Shown here in pieces: positions 58,510-64,000 of a stretch of DNA of 64,000 nt (position 1 is its first letter; the number at the start of each line of letters is the position of its first letter). A model generated the notes under the pieces. That model was not told the DNA's origin. It made no database searches and was given only the letters and a program-made list of their open reading frames with translations. The translations under genes were made by a program, and so were the position numbers. The DNA comes from an uncultured bacterium. GTDB lineage: Bacteria; Cyanobacteriota; Vampirovibrionia; Gastranaerophilales; Gastranaerophilaceae. The stretch spans positions 42,825 to 106,824 of the forward strand of contig CAREDV010000005.1 of assembly GCA_948964545.1 (NCBI GenBank). Direction: 5' to 3'.

Positions 58510-58791
58510 TCAGAAAGCAGACGTATAATTTCTTTTTTTTAAGTTTTTAATATTATCTGTTTCTTCAATAAATGTAGATTTAAAGAAAAATGCAGGTTCA
58601 ACGTTAAAGAAATTTGAAAGTTTAACTAATATTTCACAAGAAACAAAAGTCTTACCTATTTCAATTGAAGTAATAAAATTTCTTTGCACCTCAAGAGCTT
58701 CCGCCAATTGTTCTTGTGTTAGTCCTTTAGACGTTCTTAATTTTTTGACATTTCTGCCCAAGTTTTTGTTTACGTTTTGAGTATTAATCAT
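58510..58791 (-). CDS. XRE-family HTH regulator, C-terminus frameshifted at A8
   Basis: 93 codons: HTH VKKLRTSKGLTQEQLAEALE and RNFITSIEIGKTFVSCEILV, then FNVEPAFFFKSTFIEETDN, close to the 20723 product. The frame ends early at NYTSAF. Removing one base from the A8 run (58533-58540 on the plus strand as T8) restores EIIRLLSDCSQVFIERVYNI and ends at 58452, matching the C-termini of its paralogues. Either a pseudogene or a slippage switch, or a sequencing error. Confidence 0.7.
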   Translation of the reverse strand: MINTQNVNKNLGRNVKKLRTSKGLTQEQLAEALEVQRNFITSIEIGKTFVSCEILVKLSNFFNVEPAFFFKSTFIEETDNIKNLKKRNYTSAF

Positions 58792-58832
58792 CTTAATAAT
58801 TTAGGTTATTTTTTTGCATATTGCTATTACTC

Positions 58833-59045
58833 TTAAAATTCAAAAAATACTTTTGGTTCTACATTTAAAACTTTTGCAAACGTAAATACCATATCGACAG
58901 GCAAATTTAATTCGGCTCTCTCAACCATTCCTATATAATTTCTGCTTTTGCCAACCAATTCGGCTAATTTTTCTTGTGATAAATTTCTATTTTTTCTAAT
59001 ATTACGTATATTTTTACCAAATTTTTTCAGGTGCTTTTTATTCAT
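58833..59045 (-). CDS. XRE-family HTH regulator (70 aa)
   Basis: MNKKHLKKFGKNIRNIRKNR, LSQEKLAELVGKSRNYIGMV, FAKVLNVEPKVFFEF. The preferred start is ATG 59045; the frame extends to TTG 59108, but that region carries a minus-strand promoter TTGACA-N17-TATTTT, so 59045 fits better. Divergent from a 9-codon stub at 59132. Confidence 0.8.
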   Translation of the reverse strand: MNKKHLKKFGKNIRNIRKNRNLSQEKLAELVGKSRNYIGMVERAELNLPVDMVFTFAKVLNVEPKVFFEF

Positions 59046-59131
59046 TTTTTTATGATGAATGTTGTTAAAAAAATATTCTACCCAATCACACTTGTCAAAA
59101 ATCCTCAAAAATGTTATCCTGTTTAAGGATT

Positions 59132-59161
59132 ATGTATTTAAAAAGACAAAATACAAGTTAA
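59132..59161 (+). other. Short stub ORF with promoter and SD
   Basis: TTGTCA-N17-TATCCT promoter (59090-59118), SD AAGGA, ATG and nine codons (MYLKRQNTS) to TAA. Immediately followed by the stop of the next XRE gene. Same relic pattern as 20702 and 58446. Confidence 0.4.
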
Positions 59162-59166
59162 TAAAT

Positions 59167-59515
59167 TTATTCGTTTAAAGCAATGATAATATTATAGATT
59201 GTTTTCAATTTTACATCATCGCAGTCACACAATAAAAGGTTTATATTTTTTCTTAAATCATCAACTTTATCTGTTCTATATACAAAATCAGGTTTTAACA
59301 ATGAATGAGGTTCAACATTAAAATAATTCGAAAATTCTGCGAGTGCTTCACTGGAAGTAAATGCACGACCAACCTCAATTGCAGAGATGGTTTCACGTTC
59401 TAAATTGACAATTTCAGCTAACTTTTCTTGTGACAAACCTTTAGCTGACCTTAAGCGTTTAAGATTATTACCTAAATTTTGTTTAATATCATTGCTTTTA
59501 ACCATATATATATAA
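59167..59515 (-). CDS. XRE-family HTH regulator (115 aa)
   Basis: Start ATG 59515 with TATTAT exactly 6 nt upstream; a longer frame to 59607 would overlap the divergent GT2 start and is rejected. HTH NNLKRLRSAKGLSQEKLAEI and ERETISAIEVGRAFTSSEAL, then FSNYFNVEPHSLLKPDFVYR and the C-terminal LLLCDCDDVKLKTIYNIIIA. Divergent from the GT2 gene, its probable target. Confidence 0.88.
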
Positions 59516-59600
59516 TATTTTCTTTTTTTTGCACCATCTAGATATTTTAAACAATAAAAAGAAAATTTAATTACCAACTTATTTACAAAGGAGTATAAAC

Positions 59601-60614
59601 ATGCCAAAAATATCTATAATCATTCCCGTATACAATGTTGAAAAATACCTTGAACAGTGCCTGGACAGCATTGCAAATCAAACATTTCAAAACTTTGAGG
59701 TTATTTGCATAAATGACGGCTCAACTGACAATTCGCTTGATATCTTAAATAATTACGCTAAAAAGGATAGCAGGTTTAAGGTTTTCACCCAAGAAAATCA
59801 AGGTCAGGGAACTGCCAGAAACAAAGCTTTAGATTTAGCACAAGGTCAATATGTTCTGTTTATCGACCCTGATGATTGGATTGAATCGGATATGTTTAAA
59901 AATTTGCTTAATGCTTTTCAAATAACAAAATCCGACGTAATCGAATTCAATTACAAGGAGTACAATGAGTATTCGGGAACATTCAAAACATATAATCTTG
60001 CCAAAAAAATGCGGAAAAAATTTAATTTTGATTTAGATTTAGTCTCTTTTTACAGTTTGAAAGATGTTAAAAAAGGCTGTCTTTCAAAGTTAGATTTCCA
60101 TGTGTGGTCTCGGGCATATTCTTTAGAATTTTTAAAAAGAGTGAATGCCCGTTTTGCTCCTGCTAAAACAGGCGAGGATCATTTATTTAGCTGTATTGTT
60201 GTGTTCAATGCGGAAAAAATAAGTTATTTGGATAAAACTTTGTATAATTACAGATGCCGTCAAGGTTCGTCAATCAACAAGATTTCACCTGAAAATATGG
60301 CAATTTTTCAAAATATTGAACTGTTAAAAGATTATATGATAAAACATAATTTTTATGATGAATATGAAAGGGAGTTTAAGAACTACGCCTTGAAAGTTTT
60401 GTGTTGGCATTATACAAACTTACCTGATGACTGTATTGAAAAATACGAGCAGATGTGTCAAAAATTTTTAGGGCCGAACGAGTGTAAAAAACTGCTTTGC
60501 AAGGCAAAAACTAATAATTCATTTTTTGAAAATGTTTTTTCAATAAAAAATGAAAGGAAATTTGGTGTAAAACGCAAAATAATTACCATATTATGGGTCA
60601 AGATAAAAATTTAA
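59601..60614 (+). CDS. Family 2 glycosyltransferase
   Basis: 337 residues. Nucleotide-sugar part ISIIIPVYNVEKYLEQCLDS, INDGSTDNSLDIL, QGTARNKALDLAQGQYVLFI then DPDDW (DxD). The C-terminal half (LFSCIVVFNAEKISYLDKTL, YNYRCRQGSSI) is typical of GT2 enzymes in polysaccharide loci. SD AAAGGAG. The intact partner of an XRE module. Confidence 0.92.
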   Translation: MPKISIIIPVYNVEKYLEQCLDSIANQTFQNFEVICINDGSTDNSLDILNNYAKKDSRFKVFTQENQGQGTARNKALDLAQGQYVLFIDPDDWIESDMFKNLLNAFQITKSDVIEFNYKEYNEYSGTFKTYNLAKKMRKKFNFDLDLVSFYSLKDVKKGCLSKLDFHVWSRAYSLEFLKRVNARFAPAKTGEDHLFSCIVVFNAEKISYLDKTLYNYRCRQGSSINKISPENMAIFQNIELLKDYMIKHNFYDEYEREFKNYALKVLCWHYTNLPDDCIEKYEQMCQKFLGPNECKKLLCKAKTNNSFFENVFSIKNERKFGVKRKIITILWVKIKI

Positions 60615-60721
60615 TACCAATATCATCAAAAGCGCAATGTACAAAACAATTGAAGTTTTTACAATATAGAATAACAGCGGTATTTTCAAAACAGACCCAG
60701 AGTGGGAGCGGACTTCGTCCG

Positions 60722-60870
60722 CAAAAAAAAAGCCATTCTTTTCGAAGAACGGCTACCAGACTTGGGGAGGAGGTATGAAAAACTTTCGTCTTTCATATCT
60801 TATATTTTTAAACACGGCTAACAAAAATTAAATCTTTACTATTTTATAAAAATCTCCTCCAAATGATGTA
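60722..60870 (-). ncRNA. Candidate small RNA
   Basis: No gene, but a minus-strand terminator AGCCGTTCTT/AAGAATGGCT plus T9 (60722-60754) sits downstream of a region with GGAGGAG (~60854) and CCTCCTCCCC (~60766). The stem contains a G-U pair on this strand and an A-C mismatch on the other, favouring minus-strand RNA. The CCTCC segment could bind ribosome-binding sites. Speculative. Confidence 0.3.
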
Positions 60871-60871
60871 T

Positions 60872-60897
60872 AAAAAAACTCCCTAAAAGGGAGTTTA
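60872..60897 (-). terminator. prs terminator
   Basis: AAACTCCC/GGGAGTTT stem followed by T7 on the minus strand, 33 bp after the prs stop. Confidence 0.88.
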
Positions 60898-60929
60898 AAA
60901 GTTTTATCCTGCATACGGGATGTATAATT

Positions 60930-61943
60930 TTACTGAACTTGCATTTCTTTTTCAAATCCGAACAAAGAACTTACTGATTCATCATCATGAATACGTGCAA
61001 TTGCAGAACCTAAAAGCGGTGCAACTGACAATTGTTTAATATTTGCAGGCATTTTGTCCATATCAAGCGGAATTGAATTTGTTACAATACATTGTTTGAT
61101 AGGAGCATTAGCAAGTCTTTCGATTGCAGGGCCAGAGAAAACAGGGTGAGCTGCGCATACATAAACTTCTTTAGCACCTTCATTTATTAAAAGTTTAGAA
61201 GCTTCGCAGATTGTTCCTGCTGTGTCAATAATATCATCATACATAACGCAAACTTTATCCTTAACTTCACCTATAACATGTGATGCAATAGCTTCGTTAT
61301 GTTTGTCACGTCGTTTGTCGATAATCGCAAGTGAGCATCCGATAGTTTTTGCAAAGTGTCTTGTTCTTTGAACACCGCCTGTATCAGGGCTTACTGCAAC
61401 CATATCGTCAGGGTCTATATTAAGGCTTTTAATATAATTTGTCAAAATCGGTTCTGCGAAAATGTGGTCAACAAGAATATTGAAGAAACCTTGAATTTGA
61501 CCAGTGTGCAAATCCATAGCCAAAACTCTGTCCGCGCCTGCTGTTGTTAATAAGTCTGCAACGAGTTTTGCTGTGATAGCTTCACGTCCTGAAGTTTTTC
61601 TGTCCTGTCTTGCGTAACCGTAATATGGAATTACTGCTGTAATTGTTTTTGCACTAGCGCGTTTGAATGCGTCAATGATGATTAATAATTCCACTAAATT
61701 TTCGTTAACAGGGTTGCATAAAGGCTGGATAATAAATACATCATCGCCTCTGACGCTTTCTTTAACCTGAACATAAATTTCTCCGTCAGCAAAGTTTTTT
61801 ATAACCATCGGCCCTATAGATGTACCGAGATAATCTGCAATTTCTTGTGCAAGTTTGGTGTTAGAACGTCCTGCAAAAAGTTTAATATCATGAGTTGGAT
61901 TAATTGTGCGTTCTAACTGAGGAAATGTCATTTCTGCAACCAT
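60930..61943 (-). CDS. prs: Ribose-phosphate pyrophosphokinase
   Basis: 337 residues. Ribose-5-P + ATP to PRPP. LFAGRSNTKLAQEIADYLGT, the ATP flexible loop IPYYGYARQDRKTSGREAIT, AMDLHTGQIQGFF, the PRPP loop VMYDDIIDTAGTICEASK. Full length for the class I enzyme. SD AAAGG. Confidence 0.97.
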   Translation of the reverse strand: MVAEMTFPQLERTINPTHDIKLFAGRSNTKLAQEIADYLGTSIGPMVIKNFADGEIYVQVKESVRGDDVFIIQPLCNPVNENLVELLIIIDAFKRASAKTITAVIPYYGYARQDRKTSGREAITAKLVADLLTTAGADRVLAMDLHTGQIQGFFNILVDHIFAEPILTNYIKSLNIDPDDMVAVSPDTGGVQRTRHFAKTIGCSLAIIDKRRDKHNEAIASHVIGEVKDKVCVMYDDIIDTAGTICEASKLLINEGAKEVYVCAAHPVFSGPAIERLANAPIKQCIVTNSIPLDMDKMPANIKQLSVAPLLGSAIARIHDDESVSSLFGFEKEMQVQ

Positions 61944-61989
61944 TTGTAATTCCTTTCAAAATTTTCCATGATTATTATATTCTTGATAA

Positions 61990-62166
61990 AATATAAGTTC
62001 AAGATTTTTTTAAGTAATATTATCAAAACTTGCGCAAAAATTTTTTTGCGCAAGGACTTCTCTTACTCGCGTTTTGCTAATATGTTTTCAACACAAACGC
62101 AAAAGCCAGCCTCAGTTCGTTCGCGCCGAACCACAAAAAGGTGGTTAGAGTCCTGCTACAGCAAAA
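61990..62166. other. Intergenic, nothing supported
   Basis: AT-rich then Lys/Arg-coding-like sequence between prs and the tRNA-Ile terminator. A frame with basic residues can be read here but has no SD or homology that I recognise. Confidence 0.2.
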
Positions 62167-62167
62167 T

Positions 62168-62202
62168 AAAAAAGAGGTTAAGGAAAACCTTACCTCTTTT
62201 TT
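62168..62202 (-). terminator. tRNA-Ile terminator
   Basis: AAAAAGAGGTTAAGG/CCTTACCTCTTTTT strong stem with T6 on the minus strand, 5 bp after the tRNA 3' end. Confidence 0.9.
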
Positions 62203-62206
62203 AATC

Positions 62207-62280
<74 letters not shown>

Positions 62281-62350
62281 GCAAAAACTCTTTTGGTTAG
62301 CAAAATCTAATTTAGCATGAACATTTTTTAAAATCAAGCACTTTTTTTAT

Positions 62351-62617
62351 TTATTCATCAATGAGTTTAAAATTTTCGCCAAGTTCGTCTTCTATCATTT
62401 TGATTAATTCGGATAATTTACATTCAAAACCACCAGCAACTTTTGTTAGAGTAACTATCCCCCACTCTGCTTCTCCTCTTTCCAGTCTGGAAAGTGTTGA
62501 GCGTGCTATATCATTTTCGTATGCAAAAATACATAAACTCTTACCGACGACTTTTTTTCTTAATTTTCTAATAATCGAACCAACTTTTATGCAATATTCT
62601 TTTTCTCTGTCTTCCAT
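62351..62617 (-). CDS. XRE-family HTH regulator (88 aa)
   Basis: IIRKLRKKVVGKSLCIFAYE, DIARSTLSRLERGEAEWGIV, and the C-terminal LIKMIEDELGENFKLIDE shared with the 20370 and 62679 products. This copy has an SD (GGAG). First of four tandem XRE genes next to tRNA-Ile. Confidence 0.85.
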   Translation of the reverse strand: MEDREKEYCIKVGSIIRKLRKKVVGKSLCIFAYENDIARSTLSRLERGEAEWGIVTLTKVAGGFECKLSELIKMIEDELGENFKLIDE

Positions 62618-62678
62618 TTATCACTCCGATTATTAAGTCAATATTTGAATTATAAAAAATTTTAAAATCGTATATATC

Positions 62679-62954
62679 CTACTCATCCATGAGTTTAAAA
62701 TCTTCGCCAAGTTCGTCTTCTAAAAGTTTTGCAAATTCTGAAAATTTTAAACCTGTTGCTTCTGCTATTTTTAAAATTGTGCTAAAACGCGGATCATTAT
62801 ATCCATTTTCGATTTTACTCAAATTTCCTCTTGCAATATCAAATGCGTAAGCCATTTCATTTACTGTAAAATTTGTTCGTTCAGTGCGTAACTTTTTTAT
62901 TAAACTACCTAATACTTTTTTCAAATGTAAAATTTTTTCAGTATTCTGTTGCAT
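62679..62954 (-). CDS. XRE-family HTH regulator (91 aa)
   Basis: LIKKLRTERTNFTVNEMAYA, FDIARGNLSKIENGYNDPRF, tail FAKLLEDELGEDFKLMDE. TATGAT lies 6 nt before ATG (leaderless). The divergent side has the palindrome GCACTAT/ATAGTGC (62971-62988) and an isolated SD GGGAGG near 63005 with no ORF behind it. Confidence 0.85.
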   Translation of the reverse strand: MQQNTEKILHLKKVLGSLIKKLRTERTNFTVNEMAYAFDIARGNLSKIENGYNDPRFSTILKIAEATGLKFSEFAKLLEDELGEDFKLMDE

Positions 62955-63021
62955 TTATATATCATAAATTGCACTATCTTTATAGTGCTTCTAAAAAGAA
63001 GCGAGGGAGGTTAAAACATAA

Positions 63022-63351
63022 TTATTTAATTAAATTAATAATATTTTTTATGTGTATTTTGGCTTCTTCAGGAAGTTTTAATAACAAATCAAGTATTTTG
63101 TAATCTATAGGTGTATACTTAATATTATCATTATCAGTATAACCGAATAAAAAATTAGGTTCAATATCTGCTTGTTTAATGATGGCATATATTGTAATTA
63201 TGTCAGGAAAACTCTTTCCATTCTCAATTTTAGATAAATTTGATTGGTCTAAATCGATAATTTCACAAAATTTTTCTTGAGTATAACCTTTTTTCTCTCT
63301 ATAGTATTTGATTCGTTTACCTAGTTGAGATTTTAATTTTTCTACGTCCAT
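63022..63351 (-). CDS. XRE-family HTH regulator (109 aa)
   Basis: LGKRIKYYREKKGYTQEKFC, DLDQSNLSKIENGKSFPDII, then a C-terminal domain IKQADIEPNFLFGYTDNDNI. Divergent region: CGCAAT (63397-63402) and ATTGCG (63421-63426) bracket a TGCTATAAT box, then SD AGGAG and a 4-codon TTG stub (63451-63465). Confidence 0.85.
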   Translation of the reverse strand: MDVEKLKSQLGKRIKYYREKKGYTQEKFCEIIDLDQSNLSKIENGKSFPDIITIYAIIKQADIEPNFLFGYTDNDNIKYTPIDYKILDLLLKLPEEAKIHIKNIINLIK

Positions 63352-63468
63352 AAGCCTTATTCTATAGTATTAGTAAAGATATTATTATAGTAGTTGCGCA
63401 ATAAAAATTTTTGCTATAATATTGCGTAAACACAATAAATAGGAGAAATATTGAAACCAAAATAATTA

Positions 63469-63813
63469 CTAATCATTATTTTTTACAACAAGTACAATCT
63501 CATAAATTTCTTTTAATTTATTAGAACTTAAAAGAGGTAATAATCGTTTTATTTCACTTATATAGTTAATATCCTTTTCTGATAAACTATTAATATGATT
63601 ATTAAAGAATATTGAGGGATCAAGTTTAAAAAAATTACATAAATCAGCTAATTTTTCACTTGAAATAAAGGCACGTCCAATTTCGATTTGTCCAATAGAT
63701 TGTGGTTGCATTTTTATTTCGTCAGCAAGCTGTTCTTGAGTTAAATTTTTTTGCAAACGCAATTCACGGAGATTTCGTCCAAATCTTGCTTTTATTTTTT
63801 TACTATCCAACAT
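63469..63813 (-). CDS. XRE-family HTH regulator (114 aa)
   Basis: Start ATG 63813 (TATCAT 6 nt upstream) rather than the longer frame to 63882. FGRNLRELRLQKNLTQEQLA, DEIKMQPQSIGQIEIGRAFI, FFKLDPSIFFNNHINS, and a C-terminal LKEIYEIVLVV. Divergent from the partial gene at 63946. Confidence 0.85.
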   Translation of the reverse strand: MLDSKKIKARFGRNLRELRLQKNLTQEQLADEIKMQPQSIGQIEIGRAFISSEKLADLCNFFKLDPSIFFNNHINSLSEKDINYISEIKRLLPLLSSNKLKEIYEIVLVVKNND

Positions 63814-63945
63814 ACCAATATGATATTCTCTTTTTTTTAAAGTTTCTATTGTCTGTAATTTTTTTATTCTAATTAAATACAATAAATGTTGTTTCTAATC
63901 TGTAAAACAATATATTTAAACAATAAAATATAAAGGAGATAACTA

Positions 63946-64000
63946 ATGTCCAAATACCTACATATTAAAAAATTCCTTTGTAAAGTCTTTACTTGCTGGA
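63946..64000 (+). CDS. Start of a surface-type gene, cut by window edge
   Basis: SD AAAGGAG then MSKYLHIKKFLCKVFTCW. The opening resembles that of the DUF1796-like gene at 21148 (LKLKMFICKLLTFW), so this is probably a related glycan-locus gene. Only 18 codons are visible. Confidence 0.55.
   Translation, partial: MSKYLHIKKFLCKVFTCW

Noticed and set aside
59515..59607. N-terminal extension of the 59167 XRE gene
   Set aside because: It would overlap the divergent GT2 SD and start; TATTAT sits 6 nt before ATG 59515 and the extension has no HTH homology.
62090..62160. tRNA-like words (GGTGGTTAGAG) and a basic reading frame left of tRNA-Ile
   Set aside because: No cloverleaf can be completed and no start signal is seen; treated as chance or an old fragment.

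Overview
This AT-rich, densely packed bacterial window most likely comes from a non-photosynthetic relative of Cyanobacteria (Candidatus Gastranaerophilales / 'Melainabacteria', class Vampirovibrionia). The assignment is an inference. It rests on an LdpA-like protein (21.7-22.6 kb; LdpA is a cyanobacterial clock-input Fe-S protein), a putative oriC beside dnaN as in some cyanobacteria, prepilin-like proteins with the N-terminus LAFTLAEVLITLG, and several lineage-style proteins with a short N-terminal NFTGA or KFSAQ-type motif. Two tRNA genes (Ser-UGA, Ile-GAU) were found; no rRNA, CRISPR array or complete transposon was seen.

Housekeeping layout. 3-9.7 kb: porin, PLP decarboxylase, rpsF-ssb-rpsR, dapF, HxlR/flavin reductase pair. 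12-19.6 kb: aminotransferase-Lrp, pckA, GGDEF/HD-GYP protein, hisS. 21.7-31.2 kb: ldpA, a beta-lactamase-fold hydrolase, speE-nudix-HAD, YbjQ-type zinc proteins, ispF. 31-38 kb: bioB and bioD around a small island, the putative origin, dnaN, a tyrosine recombinase, aroC. 38-54 kb: der, two surface/lineage proteins, metG, a GT-C membrane protein, a DciA-like protein, a DHH phosphoesterase, a BrkB-like protein, a DRE-TIM lyase, clpC, and a large prepilin/beta-roll/S74 protein. 54-62 kb: an Hsp20-like protein, a histidine kinase/response regulator pair, GT2, prs, tRNA-Ile.

The accessory signal is a repeated module at 19.7-21.7, 32.2-32.9 and 57.5-60.6 kb, with related arrays at 62.3-64 kb and inside a tRNA-Ser-associated element at 9.7-11.2 kb. 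At the left end of the first three loci sit one or two ~270-290 bp mini-elements (five in total). Each has a plus-strand promoter, a leader hairpin, a strong Shine-Dalgarno and a 21-24 residue hydrophobic ORF. Each also has a perfectly spaced (17 bp) TTGACA/AATAAT promoter firing back from the 3' end, and an inverted repeat inside the ORF that is followed by T-rich sequence only on the minus strand. This is the architecture of a type I toxin-antitoxin locus with a ~110-nt cis-antisense RNA, and I propose it as a candidate new family. Right of each lies a minus-strand XRE/HTH gene, then a divergent promoter with a distinct palindrome, then a plus-strand surface-glycan-type gene (GT2, DUF1796-like), a decayed copy of one, or only an SD+ATG stub.

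Other notable points are a candidate oriC with eight TTTTCTACA-type boxes; a C11 tract that puts a prepilin-like gene out of frame with its SD-preceded start; a -10 box exactly 6 nt upstream of many start codons lacking an SD (leaderless mRNAs); and a 69-bp direct repeat at tRNA-Ser bounding a 1.5-kb integrase-less element.
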